39,307 nt of DNA from DATGKD01 sp035294855 (lineage in GTDB: Bacteria > Actinomycetota > Acidimicrobiia > Acidimicrobiales > UBA8190). Positions 1-8,066 of this stretch are shown here, piece by piece. Made by a program: the position numbers and the translations under genes. The DNA is taken from assembly GCA_035294855.1 (NCBI GenBank), contig DATGKD010000027.1:1-39307 (forward strand), given 5' to 3'. Each line of letters opens with the position of its first letter. The stretch's first letter is position 1. The notes under the pieces were generated by a model, which was not told where the DNA came from, searched no databases, and was given only the letters and a program-made list of their open reading frames with translations.

Positions 1-873
1 CAGGATTCCACGGGTCGTGGAAACCGCACGAAGCCAGACGGCACCGCACGCGCCCCGGCTGAGGACACGACGTCCTCGATGCGTTCGGCCCGCGCCCAAG
101 CGAGCGCCGTCGGGCCGCCCGCCGAAGAGCCCGAAGCGCCCGAAGCACCCGAGGCCCCCGAAGCGACGACCGGTGCCGGCGGCCCGGGGCTCGCTCGGCA
201 AACGCTCGGGGCGATCCGCCGGGCCACCGCCGCGCCCGCCCGCACATCGAGTGCCGCGAGCGCGCGCCCGACGCCACCCCCCAGCGCGTCGACCAGCGGC
301 GACGCCCCGACGACACCGCGGGCGCCCGAGGCCGGAGCGTCCCCGGTCTCGTCGGTCTCGACCTCGGTGGCGGGCGGTCCGACGCGCGACGAGCTCGTCC
401 AGGTGTGGGGCGACGGGCTGCTCGCATCGCTGCCCAACCGGGCGCGGGCAAGGTTCAGAGTGGGGCGCTTCCTGGCGACCGACGGCGGAGCCGCGGTGTT
501 CGCGTTGCCCAGCGAGACGCATCGCCGGTATTGCGAGGACGTGCGCGTCGACGTCGAGCAGGCGCTGGCGGCGCGTTTCGGCACCGCCGTGCCCCTCCGC
601 TTGGTGGTGGACGACGACGTCGACGACGACGCCCGTGCGGGCTCCGCCGGCGCATCGCCGTCACGCGCGCAGCGAGGTCCCGCCACGACGGGCGGCCAAC
701 GACGCCGCGGCGACGCTCCACCCGGTGCGCCGACTTCGCCGGGCAACGAGGGCGACGACATGGTCGACTTCCTCGACCCGGAGGTCCTGGCCGCGGAGAC
801 CGAGCCCGCCGGGGCGGCACTGTCTCCGGAGGAGCGACTCAAGCAGGCGTTCCCCGGCGCGCAAGAGGTGTAG
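1..873 (+). CDS. dnaX: DNA polymerase III subunit gamma/tau, C-terminal part (5' truncated)
   Basis: The frame is open from base 1, so only the 3' end of the gene is in the window. The visible 290 residues start with a low-complexity Pro/Ala/Glu-rich linker that contains repeated PEA triplets (about 124-165), followed by a compact domain (about 385-610) with the look of the tau C-terminal region, an acidic run of Asp codons, and a tail ending RLKQAFPGAQEV. That tail is typical of actinobacterial DnaX. DnaX is the clamp-loader ATPase of the replicative polymerase; its AAA+ part lies outside the window. The stop is 8 nt before the recR start, and the dnaX-recR neighbourhood is the main support for the name. 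The linker has little sequence information, so the call rests on the tail and the context. Confidence 0.8.
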   Translation, partial: QDSTGRGNRTKPDGTARAPAEDTTSSMRSARAQASAVGPPAEEPEAPEAPEAPEATTGAGGPGLARQTLGAIRRATAAPARTSSAASARPTPPPSASTSGDAPTTPRAPEAGASPVSSVSTSVAGGPTRDELVQVWGDGLLASLPNRARARFRVGRFLATDGGAAVFALPSETHRRYCEDVRVDVEQALAARFGTAVPLRLVVDDDVDDDARAGSAGASPSRAQRGPATTGGQRRRGDAPPGAPTSPGNEGDDMVDFLDPEVLAAETEPAGAALSPEERLKQAFPGAQEV

Positions 874-881
874 GCCTGGGC

Positions 882-1481
882 GTGTACACCGGTCCGCTCC
901 AGATCCTCGTGGACGAGCTCGGCCGCCTTCCCGGTATCGGGCCCAAGTCCGCCCAGCGCATCGCCTTCCATCTGTTGAAGGTCGCGCCCGAAGACGCGAC
1001 GCGCCTCGCCGAAGCGATCGTGGCGGTGAAAGAGCGCATCACCCTGTGCCCGCGTTGCTTCAACGTCGCCGAAGGTGACCTGTGCGCCATCTGCGTCGAC
1101 CCCGCTCGCGACGCCGGGGTGCTGTGTGTGGTGGAAGACCCTCGCGACATCGTCGCCGTCGAGCGCACACGCGAGTTCCGCGGCCGCTATCACGTGCTGC
1201 AGGGGTCGCTCAACCCCATCGAGGGGATAGGGCCGGAACAATTGCGGGTCGGTGAGTTGCTGTCACGCATCGACAGTGAAGAGGTGCGGGAGGTGATCCT
1301 GTGCACCAATCCCAACCTCGAGGGTGAGGCCACCGCCATGTACATCGCCCGCCTCTTGAAGCCGATGGGAGTCACGGTGACGCGCATCGCGAGCGGCCTC
1401 CCCGTCGGGGGGGATCTCGAGTACGCGGACCAGTTGACGCTCGGCCGTGCCCTCGAGGGCCGGCGGGAAGTCGACGCCTGA
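882..1481 (+). CDS. recR: Recombination mediator protein RecR
   Basis: A 199-residue protein of normal RecR length. It has the N-terminal helix-hairpin-helix (LPGIGPKSAQR, 16-26), a C4 zinc finger with Cys56, Cys59, Cys68 and Cys71, and a Toprim domain beginning at VLCVVEDPRDI (80-90). RecR works with RecO and RecF to load RecA on gapped DNA. The GTG start at 882 gives the standard MYTGPLQ N-terminus; longer versions of the frame run into dnaX. It follows dnaX by 8 nt and is likely co-transcribed. In most bacteria ebfC/ybaB lies between dnaX and recR, and here it is absent. Confidence 0.97.
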   Translation: MYTGPLQILVDELGRLPGIGPKSAQRIAFHLLKVAPEDATRLAEAIVAVKERITLCPRCFNVAEGDLCAICVDPARDAGVLCVVEDPRDIVAVERTREFRGRYHVLQGSLNPIEGIGPEQLRVGELLSRIDSEEVREVILCTNPNLEGEATAMYIARLLKPMGVTVTRIASGLPVGGDLEYADQLTLGRALEGRREVDA

Positions 1482-1554
1482 CGGCGCACAGCGCAAGACC
1501 CGAGCGCTGCGGTGCCGGCCCGTTCCCCCGCCAGAGCGGTGCCACCCGACCCGT

Positions 1555-1570
1555 CCCCGGGCGACCGGGG
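1555..1570 (+). terminator. GC hairpin with GCGA tetraloop downstream of recR
   Basis: CCCCGG-GCGA-CCGGGG is a perfect 6-bp stem closed by a GNRA tetraloop, 73 nt after the recR stop. No U-tract follows, as is common for actinobacterial terminators. It could also be a structural element of an unannotated RNA. Confidence 0.35.
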
Positions 1571-2007
1571 GGCGTGGCGCACCGGGGACTGGGTCAGGCG
1601 GTCTGCTGGCCGCCGTACGAGGGCGACAGCGCCGCAACACCGGCGACCGCGTTGGCAGAAGGCGCGGTCGCGGGCGTCGCGGGCGAGCGGTTCGCGGCAC
1701 GACAAGGGGACGGAAGTTCGAGGGATGCGGGGGCGCCGAGCCCGAGACGAACAACGCCACGGCGGGAGTGCTCGTGACCGCGACACCCCGTCCTCTCGGC
1801 GCAGCCGACGTCCGCGCTCGTCCCCATCTCCCCCTCGACCTTCGCCAAGCCCCAGAAGACGGTCCGCCCACGTGACGTGCCACCTGTCGAGAGGCACGGA
1901 CCGTCGTTGCCCATGACAACGAAGGAACCCGACCGACCTTGCGCCCGGCCAAGGCGTGCGCCCCTGGCGCCCCCCGGGCGAGAGGGCACCGGATGACCCG
2001 ACGATGC

Positions 2008-2027
2008 GCCCGCCGAACCCGGCGGGC
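2008..2027 (-). terminator. 8-bp GC hairpin downstream of the methyltransferase-partner gene
   Basis: GCCCGCCG and CGGCGGGC are perfect inverted arms around a 4-nt AACC loop, 37 nt past the stop of the minus-strand gene ending at 2064. There is no U-tract. Position and stem strength support a terminator for the methyltransferase unit. Confidence 0.4.
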
Positions 2028-2063
2028 CCGGAGGACAACGGCGCCCGGGGACCGACCCAGGAG

Positions 2064-3113
2064 CTAGACGAACTCCCAGAGCCCCGGCTGCTGCGCGTGC
2101 TCCTCGAGCCCGAAGTAGCCGGGAAGCTCGTCGGTCGGTGTGTCCAGATACACCTTGGCCTCGGGCGGCTGGACGAACCTCCCGTGGCTCCAGCGCACCT
2201 CGACGTGCCCGCGCACCACCTTCTTGTCCGACGAGTCCGACGGTGCGCGCTCGGTGTAGGTCGCGCTCCAGTCGACCCGAGGCTGTCCCGACACGGCGGG
2301 TTCGATGTCGAGGGAGACGAGCCGGTAGGCCTGGCGCCAGTCCCACGGGCTCGCCACCCGGAGACGCAGCGACCCGTGCTTGTCGGCACCGAGGAGGAAG
2401 TACGCCGCATTCCCGATCCGCAGCAGCCGCCAGAGCATGCGCTCCGCCGAGTCGGTGCGGCGCACGTTGTCGGCCCAGCGTTGCGCCGATGCCTCGCTCA
2501 CCCGTGCGCACAGCCGCCGGTACGCAGCCCGGGCCGGGACCGGGAACGTCCGCGGGGGCAGCGCCCGCCGCAGGCGGCGGCGGTCGTCGGTCGTGGCCGC
2601 GGCGAGCTCGTCGGGCAGGTCGTCGATCGCCGCGGTGTCCCGGCAGGCGGCGTACAGCTCCCGGAGCTCGTCGGGCGCCACCAGCTCGTACCAGTCGGAG
2701 GAGTCCCAGTCACCGGCCGCGGTGAGCAGACCGTCGAAGAGCCGAGCCGGTGAGGGGTTGGCGATGTTGCGCGACAGGTACTTACAGCTCACCAGGTAGA
2801 CGTGGTCGATGCGGAGGTCGACAGGCGCGATCTCGTCGCCCGGTGGCCGCCGTCCGCCGGTCCACTCGATCAACCGGGGATGGCGCCCCCGCAGCGCGTC
2901 GTCGGCTCCGAGGAACGCGCGGCCGTTCTCGTACGCCGTGGAGAACTCACGTTCGAACCGCCCCGAGCGATGGAGCCGGTCGAGGAGCTCCCACGTGCTG
3001 TCGTCGACGGCCAACTCGATGGGCCGCTTCGCCAAGGCGGCTCGGACATCGGGGTAAGGAAGTGTGCCGAGCGCGGTGGCGAGCTCGGTGACGGTCGTGC
3101 GGTCATCCGCCAC
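2064..3113 (-). CDS. Uncharacterised protein with PD-(D/E)xK-like core, partner of DNA methyltransferase
   Basis: A 349-residue protein with no signal peptide or membrane segment. I do not recognise the family. Residues 83-130 look like a restriction-endonuclease core: Glu83, then Asp99, and after nine residues Ser109-Cys110-Lys111 inside a hydrophobic strand (VYLVSCKY). This D-x9-SxK layout is close to PD-(D/E)xK, with Ser in the usual acidic position, a variation known in some restriction enzymes. The C-terminal third is rich in Trp and Arg. The GTG start at 3113 has a GGGGAG ribosome site and overlaps the end of the methyltransferase gene by 11 nt, so the two are probably translated together. 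By context it could be a restriction nuclease or another effector working with the methylase. The function is inferred only. Confidence 0.6.
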   Translation of the reverse strand: MADDRTTVTELATALGTLPYPDVRAALAKRPIELAVDDSTWELLDRLHRSGRFEREFSTAYENGRAFLGADDALRGRHPRLIEWTGGRRPPGDEIAPVDLRIDHVYLVSCKYLSRNIANPSPARLFDGLLTAAGDWDSSDWYELVAPDELRELYAACRDTAAIDDLPDELAAATTDDRRRLRRALPPRTFPVPARAAYRRLCARVSEASAQRWADNVRRTDSAERMLWRLLRIGNAAYFLLGADKHGSLRLRVASPWDWRQAYRLVSLDIEPAVSGQPRVDWSATYTERAPSDSSDKKVVRGHVEVRWSHGRFVQPPEAKVYLDTPTDELPGYFGLEEHAQQPGLWEFV

Positions 3114-4647
3114 GACGTGGTGCCCGCCGCGCTCTCCCCGCTGGAACGCCGGTGCCTCGCCCGGTCCTTGCGGGCGCGCTGGCGCGTCGCGCCGGCTTCG
3201 CACCGGCGGTCTCGCCACGCGCATGGACGCGCAGTCGCTCGATGTCGTCGTCCGAGCCGAACTCGACCACGTCGAACGGTGCCTCGCCCGGGCCCCCGAG
3301 CGCCCGCCATGCTCGATCGCCCGAGCTTCCCCGGCGGGGTGTGCTCGTGGTCAGGAGCACGAGCGGGTCGTCCGGACGTGCGCTCCGCACGACCGCCGCC
3401 TTGCCGAGGGCGCGCCACAACATGTCGGTACGGCGTAGCCCCGACGCCACGGTGGTGAAGGTGCCCCAGACGTCGACCAGCCAGCGCCTGCCCGAGGCGT
3501 CGGTTGCGGAGAGGTCGACCTCGACGCCCGTCTCGATGCGGACCTTTCCGGTCACGTCCGTGAATCCGCATTCGGAGAGCAAGCGGGCCGCCCACTCCTT
3601 GGCCGCCATGCCGTCACGCCGGGCCGAGGCCACGCCGACCGGGCCCAGCGACGCCACTGACCCGACCCCGTTCGGCGCAGCCGCCAGCAGGCGGCTCTTC
3701 TCCTCGTCGACGCGTTGCTCGGCGATGCGTACGTACTCGGTCTCGGTGTCGTAGCCGACGAACCGCCGACCACTGCGCAGCGCGGCGACCGCGGTCGTCC
3801 CCGAACCGATGAACGGGTCGAGAACGAGATCGTCCCCATACGTGTACAGCTCGATCAACCGGAGCGGGAGCTCCACCGGGAACGGGGCCGGATGGCCCAC
3901 CCGGTTGGCGCTCTCGCTCGGCATCTCCCAGACGTCGGTCGTCGCCTCGATGAACTCGTCCTTGGTTACCGAGATCTCCGACGGCAGGCCGCGCGCGGCG
4001 CGGGTGCGCTGCGACACGGCCCGGTCGAACCGGCCGCGGCTGGCGATCACGACGCGTTCGGTGAGATCGCGCAGCACGGGGTTGGCGGGGCTCCGGAACG
4101 ACCCCCACGCACACGAGGCGCTCGCCCCCCGCGCCTTGCGCCAGATCACCTCGCCCCGCAGCAGGAGACCAAGGTCGTCCTGCAGGATGCCGATGATGTC
4201 GGCAGACAGCGACCGGTAAGGCTTGCGGCCGAGGTTGGCTACGTTGACGGCGATGCGCCCCCCCGGCTCGAGCTTGCGCACGCACTCCGCGAAGACGTCG
4301 GTCAGCATGGCCAGGTACTCGAGGTAGCTGGCGGGCACGTGCCCCTCGCCGAGCGCCTCTTCGTATTCCTTGCCCGCGAAGTACGGCGGAGACGTCACGA
4401 CGAGCGCGACCGAGGCGTCCTCGACCTCGTCCATGTGCCGGGCGTCGCCCTCGAAGATCTTGCCCTCGATGGGCGAGGTGCCCACCGCCTCGTCGTCGGA
4501 CAGGACCGGTGGCGTGAAGCGGGCGTAGAAGCCGCTCGCGTCGTGGTTCTCGCGCCGGCTCACCCCGAACGCGGAGGTCGACGTCGCCTTCCGCCGGTTG
4601 CCCTTCCCGGCCCCGGCGCTCGGCGTGGCCCTGCGGCGACCGCTCAC
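3103..4647 (-). CDS. Beta-class DNA methyltransferase with C-terminal nuclease-like domain
   Basis: The protein has 514 residues. Motif IV (TSPPY, 85-89) comes before the SAM-binding motif I (DPFIGSGTT, 277-285), the beta-class order; SPPY is most often found in N4-cytosine methylases, though adenine specificity cannot be excluded. A second domain (about 345-480) has GVEVDL (374-379) followed by RRWLVDVWG (387-395), resembling the strand pair of a PD-(D/E)xK nuclease but with Trp where the catalytic Lys would be expected, so it may be an inactive DNA-binding fold. The C-terminus is a basic Arg/Ala/Gly-rich tail. The start is the GTG at 4647 with GGGGAG about 9 nt upstream; longer readings run into the thiolase gene. 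The gene overlaps the partner at 2064-3113. Confidence 0.88.
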   Translation of the reverse strand: MSGRRRATPSAGAGKGNRRKATSTSAFGVSRRENHDASGFYARFTPPVLSDDEAVGTSPIEGKIFEGDARHMDEVEDASVALVVTSPPYFAGKEYEEALGEGHVPASYLEYLAMLTDVFAECVRKLEPGGRIAVNVANLGRKPYRSLSADIIGILQDDLGLLLRGEVIWRKARGASASCAWGSFRSPANPVLRDLTERVVIASRGRFDRAVSQRTRAARGLPSEISVTKDEFIEATTDVWEMPSESANRVGHPAPFPVELPLRLIELYTYGDDLVLDPFIGSGTTAVAALRSGRRFVGYDTETEYVRIAEQRVDEEKSRLLAAAPNGVGSVASLGPVGVASARRDGMAAKEWAARLLSECGFTDVTGKVRIETGVEVDLSATDASGRRWLVDVWGTFTTVASGLRRTDMLWRALGKAAVVRSARPDDPLVLLTTSTPRRGSSGDRAWRALGGPGEAPFDVVEFGSDDDIERLRVHARGETAGAKPARRASAPARTGRGTGVPAGRARRAPRRGG

Positions 4648-4825
4648 TGGCGTGACTCCCCGTGTGCCGGTGCGCAACAGCCGCCGGTCGGAGGACAGGT
4701 CGCCGTCACGCGTCGATTGATAGTACCGAGGTGTCACACCCGCCCCGGGGACCGCCGGACGACGAATGCAGCCCGTGCCGAACCGCCGGCCACCGGCCTC
4801 GCCGGCGCGCCGAGACGGCCCGGGA

Positions 4826-6010
4826 TCAGGCGATCGAGCGCACCACCAGGGCGTCTCCCTGACCGCCGCCGCCGCACAGGCTGACCGCGCCCACACCCCC
4901 ACCGCGCCGGCGCAGCTCGTCGAGGATCGTGATGGCCAGGCGCGTGCCGGACATGCCGATGGGGTGGCCGAGGGCGATGGCCCCGCCGTTCACGTTCGTG
5001 ACGTCGTCGCCGATGCCGAGCTCGGCCATGGACGCCAGCCCCACCACGGCGAACGCCTCGTTGATCTCGAACAGGTCGACGTCTTTCACCGCCAGGCCCG
5101 CCTTGCCCAGCGCCTGCTGGGTGGCGGCCGCCGGCTGCAACAGCAGCGAGGCGTCGGGCCCGGCCACCTGGCCGTAGCTCACGACCTCGCCGAGCGGCGC
5201 GACGCCCAGCTCCTGGGCTTTGGCACGACTCGTGACGATCACCGCCGCCCCGCCGTCTGAGATCTGGCTGGCGTTGCCCGCGGTGATCGTGCCGTCCTTG
5301 GAGAACGCCGGCTTGAGCCCTCCGAGCGACTCCGCCGTCGTCCCGGGGCGCACGCCTTCGTCGGTGTCCACCGTGATCGGGTCGCCCTTGCGCTGCGGCA
5401 CCTGCACCGGGACGATCTCGTCGGCGAAGCGCCCGTCCTTGATGGCCGCGGCGGCCCGCTCGTGTGACAGCGCCGCGAACGCGTCCTGGGCCTCGCGCGA
5501 GATCTTGGCCTCGCGGTTGTAGTTCTCGGTGCCGAGGCCCATGGCGCAGTGGTCGAACGCGCAGTACAGGCCGTCGTACATCATCGAGTCGACCACCGTG
5601 GCGTCCCCGGCCCGGTAGCCGGCGCGCGCCCCGGGCAGCAGGTAGGGCGCCTGCGTCATCGACTCCATGCCGCCGGCCACCACCACGTCCGCCTCGCCCG
5701 CCCCGATGAGCAGGTCGGCCAGGTAGATGCTGTTCAGCCCCGAGAGGCACACCTTGTTGACCGTCGTCGCCGGCTTCGACATGGGGATGCCCGCCTTGGT
5801 GGCCGCTTGCCGGGCCGTGATCTGGCCCTGGCCGGCCTGGAGGACCTGGCCCATGAAGACGTAGTCGACCTGGTCGGGGGAGACCCCGGCGCGCTCCAGG
5901 GCGGCGGCGATGGCGAACCCGCCCAGGTCCATGGCGGTGAACCCAGCCAGCGCCCCCGACAGCTTGCCGATGGGGGTGCGGGCACCCGAGACGATGACCG
6001 AGCCTGGCAT
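4826..6010 (-). CDS. Acetyl-CoA C-acetyltransferase (thiolase)
   Basis: A 394-residue thiolase, the normal length. It has the nucleophile Cys88 in NKVCLSG, the NEAFA motif, His349 in GHPIGMSG and the second catalytic Cys379 in CGGGGQG. It condenses two acetyl-CoA to acetoacetyl-CoA or runs in reverse in beta-oxidation. Divergence from ccr, the key enzyme of the ethylmalonyl-CoA pathway, favours the condensing role, since that pathway begins with acetoacetyl-CoA. The ATG is preceded by a clear CCGGAGG ribosome site, and a TAGAAT -10 element lies at 6051-6056. Thiolases of degradation and synthesis are hard to separate by motif alone. Confidence 0.95.
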   Translation of the reverse strand: MPGSVIVSGARTPIGKLSGALAGFTAMDLGGFAIAAALERAGVSPDQVDYVFMGQVLQAGQGQITARQAATKAGIPMSKPATTVNKVCLSGLNSIYLADLLIGAGEADVVVAGGMESMTQAPYLLPGARAGYRAGDATVVDSMMYDGLYCAFDHCAMGLGTENYNREAKISREAQDAFAALSHERAAAAIKDGRFADEIVPVQVPQRKGDPITVDTDEGVRPGTTAESLGGLKPAFSKDGTITAGNASQISDGGAAVIVTSRAKAQELGVAPLGEVVSYGQVAGPDASLLLQPAAATQQALGKAGLAVKDVDLFEINEAFAVVGLASMAELGIGDDVTNVNGGAIALGHPIGMSGTRLAITILDELRRRGGGVGAVSLCGGGGQGDALVVRSIA

Positions 6011-6050
6011 GGAAGACCTCCGGAGTTCTGTGTGCCCGCCGTCGGGAGCG

Positions 6051-6056
6051 ATTCTA
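6051..6056 (-). promoter_or_regulatory. -10 element of the thiolase promoter
   Basis: TAGAAT on the minus strand matches the TATAAT consensus in five of six positions and would give a leader of about 35 nt containing the CCGGAGG ribosome site. No good -35 hexamer is seen at 17 bp. Confidence 0.5.
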
Positions 6057-6156
6057 CGTTCGGTGCCCGCGGACCCTCCCTGGGCCCGTCCGACCTGGTC
6101 TTTTGGGGCCTCGTCGGGGCGCCCGAGTCGGTGAGGGTGAGGACGCTACGCGCGGG

Positions 6157-6162
6157 TAGGTT
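6157..6162 (+). promoter_or_regulatory. -10 element of a leaderless ccr promoter
   Basis: TAGGTT is followed by 8 nt and the GTG start at 6171, so transcription would start at or next to the start codon. Confidence 0.45.
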
Positions 6163-6170
6163 TGCCCGGC

Positions 6171-7511
6171 GTGAAAGCCTTCCGTGACGCCATCCTGGCC
6201 GGGGCCGGCGGCGACGACCTCCTCGGGATCGAGCTTCCCGAGTCCTACCGGGCGGCGCTCGTGCGCCGGGACGAGGCCGAGATGTTCGCCGGCCTCGACT
6301 CCTCGGAGAAGGACCCCCGGAAGTCGCTGCACATCACCGACGTGCCGGTGCCCGAGCTCGCCCCGGACGAGGCCTACGTGGCCGTCATGGCCTCCGCCAT
6401 CAACTTCAACACCGTGTGGACCTCGATCTTCGAGCCCCTGCCCACCTTCGGGTTCCTCGACCGGCTGGGCAAGGAGAGCGCCTGGGGGGCGCGCCACGCG
6501 CTCGGCTACCACATCGTGGGCTCCGACGCCTCGGGCGTCGTGATCCGGGTGGGCTCCGCGGTGCGCAACTGGCGGCCGGGCGACCGGGTGGTCATCCACT
6601 GCAACTACGTCGACGACCAGGACCCGTCCGCCCACGACGACTCCATGCTGGCGGCCAACCAGCGCATCTGGGGCTTCGAGACCAACTTCGGCGGCCTCGC
6701 CGACCTGACGCTCGTCAAGGCCAACCAGATCATGCCGAAGGCCACCTACCTCACCTGGGAGGAGGCGGCCGTCCCGGCGCTGTGCAACTCGACCGCCTAC
6801 CGGATGCTCGTGTCCCGCAACGGCGCGGAGATGAAGCAGGGCGACCGCGTGCTCGTCTGGGGCGCCACCGGTGGGCTCGGCAGCTTCGCCGTGCAGCACG
6901 TCATGAACGGCGGCGGGATCCCCGTGGGCGTGGTGTCGTCGCCCGAGAAGGTCGACCTGCTCCACGACATGGGCGTCGAAGCGGTCATCGACCGCAAGGC
7001 CGAGGGCTACCGCTTCTGGAAGGACGACGGCACGCAGGACGAGTCGGAATGGCGTCGCTTCGGCAAGCAGGTGCGCTCGCTCGCCGGCGACGACCCCGAG
7101 ATCGTCTTCGAGCACCCGGGGCGCCAGACCATGGGGGCGTCGGTCTTCACGTGCAAACGGGGCGGCACCGTGGTGACGTGCGCGGCGACCTCCGGCTACA
7201 TGATCGAGTACGACAACCGGCATCTCTGGATGAAGCTGAAGACCATCAAGGGCTCGCACTTCGCCAACTACCGCGAGGCGTGGGACGCCAATCAGCTCAT
7301 CTGCCAGGGGGGCGTCCTGCCGCCCATGTCCGCGCTCTACCCGTTGGAAAAGGTGGGCGAGGCCGCCTACCAGGTGCACCACAACCTCCACGAAGGGAAG
7401 ATCGGCGTGCTGTGCCTGGCGCCGCAGGAGGGCCTCGGTGTCGACGACCCCGAGCGACGCGCCGCGGTCGGCGAGGACCGCATCAGGCTGTTCCGGAGGC
7501 ACCACGCGTGA
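6171..7511 (+). CDS. ccr: Crotonyl-CoA carboxylase/reductase
   Basis: A 446-residue medium-chain dehydrogenase/reductase that reductively carboxylates crotonyl-CoA to (2S)-ethylmalonyl-CoA with NADPH and CO2. The sequence carries NFNTVW (78-83), WGFET (167-171), the nucleotide-binding WGATGGLGS (230-238) and GSHFANYREA (361-370). These place Asn80, Phe169, Glu170 and His363 where the CO2-pocket residues described for the Kitasatospora enzyme (Asn81, Phe170, Glu171, His365) are expected, which supports a true carboxylase rather than a simple enoyl reductase. The GTG at 6171 was chosen over the TTG at 6162 because a TAGGTT element ends 8 nt before it. The stop overlaps the GTG of the epimerase gene, so the two form one unit. 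Confidence 0.95.
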   Translation: MKAFRDAILAGAGGDDLLGIELPESYRAALVRRDEAEMFAGLDSSEKDPRKSLHITDVPVPELAPDEAYVAVMASAINFNTVWTSIFEPLPTFGFLDRLGKESAWGARHALGYHIVGSDASGVVIRVGSAVRNWRPGDRVVIHCNYVDDQDPSAHDDSMLAANQRIWGFETNFGGLADLTLVKANQIMPKATYLTWEEAAVPALCNSTAYRMLVSRNGAEMKQGDRVLVWGATGGLGSFAVQHVMNGGGIPVGVVSSPEKVDLLHDMGVEAVIDRKAEGYRFWKDDGTQDESEWRRFGKQVRSLAGDDPEIVFEHPGRQTMGASVFTCKRGGTVVTCAATSGYMIEYDNRHLWMKLKTIKGSHFANYREAWDANQLICQGGVLPPMSALYPLEKVGEAAYQVHHNLHEGKIGVLCLAPQEGLGVDDPERRAAVGEDRIRLFRRHHA

Positions 7512-7948
7512 GCGCCGCCGGTGACGGTCCCGCGCACAACGATCCGCTCCTCGTCGCCATCGATCACGTCGCCATCGCGGTGCACGACCTCGAAGCCGCC
7601 GCCGAGTACTACCGGCAGGCCTTCGGCGCGGCCGTGACCCATCGCGAAACGGTCGAGTCCGACGGCGTGGAGGAAGCCCTCATCCCCGTGGCGGGGTCCT
7701 ACATCCAGCTCGTCAGCCCCGCGCGCCCGGACTCACCGGTGGCCAAGTACCTGGAGCGCCGTGGTGAGGGGCTGCACCACGTCGGCTACCGCGTCGCCGA
7801 CTGTGCCGCCGCGCTCGACGCGGTGCGCCGGTCCGGGGGCAAGCTCATCGACGAGGCGCCGCGCCCCGGGTCGCGTGGCACCACCGTGGCCTTCGTGCAC
7901 CCGAAGGGTGCGTTCGGCACACTGATCGAGCTCGTCCAGGAGAACTGA
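7508..7948 (+). CDS. mce: Methylmalonyl-CoA / ethylmalonyl-CoA epimerase
   Basis: A 146-residue vicinal-oxygen-chelate protein with the typical paired beta-alpha-beta-beta-beta modules. The metal ligands are visible: His in IDHVAIAV, Gln in YIQLV, His in LHHVGYRV and Glu in LIELVQ at the C-terminus. It interconverts the (S) and (R) forms of methylmalonyl-CoA. In the ethylmalonyl-CoA pathway the same enzyme is known to act on ethylmalonyl-CoA, and translational coupling to ccr (GTGA overlap at 7508-7511) fits that role. It would feed (2R)-ethylmalonyl-CoA to the mutase encoded at 20315-22318. Length and motifs are normal for the family. Confidence 0.95.
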   Translation: MSAAGDGPAHNDPLLVAIDHVAIAVHDLEAAAEYYRQAFGAAVTHRETVESDGVEEALIPVAGSYIQLVSPARPDSPVAKYLERRGEGLHHVGYRVADCAAALDAVRRSGGKLIDEAPRPGSRGTTVAFVHPKGAFGTLIELVQEN

Positions 7949-7960
7949 GCCGGACACTGG

Positions 7961-8046
7961 TCAGGACGGACTCGATCAGGACGGACTCGATCAGGGACAG
8001 ACTCGATCAGGACAGGCTGCATCGGGACAGACTCGATCAGGACAGT
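7961..8046. repeat. Tandem array of a 15-bp unit (about 5.7 copies)
   Basis: Five consecutive units with consensus TCAGGACRGACTCGA lie at 7961-7975, 7976-7990, 7991-8006 (one extra G), 8007-8021 and 8022-8036, followed by a partial unit. The first two are identical and later ones differ at one to four positions. The array fills the gap between the mce stop and the start of the secreted hydrolase. It has no spacers, so it is not a CRISPR array. A related TCGA-centred array is found at 23239-23315. Confidence 0.9.
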
Positions 8047-8066
8047 CCAGTTTGAGGGGGCGATCG

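Larger units (their letters stand above)
1482..2063. other. Convergent intergenic region without a convincing gene
   Basis: There are 582 bp between the stop of recR and the stop of the minus-strand gene at 2064. The short frames here are low-complexity and Arg/Pro-rich, typical of antisense reading in high-GC DNA. I found no tRNA cloverleaf, SRP RNA or RNase P RNA signature by eye. The region carries two perfect GC-rich hairpins (1555-1570 and 2008-2027), suitable as terminators of the converging transcripts. It is unusually long for this compact window and could hold an unrecognised RNA or the remnant of a lost gene. Confidence 0.5.

Noticed and set aside
1190..2511. Long overlapping minus-strand frames across recR and the empty region
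   Set aside because: They cross recR and the methylase-partner gene in the wrong frame and are low-complexity Arg/Gly/Ser-rich sequence without motifs.
7961..8046. CRISPR array
   Set aside because: The units are contiguous with no unique spacers and only 15 bp long, and no cas gene is present.
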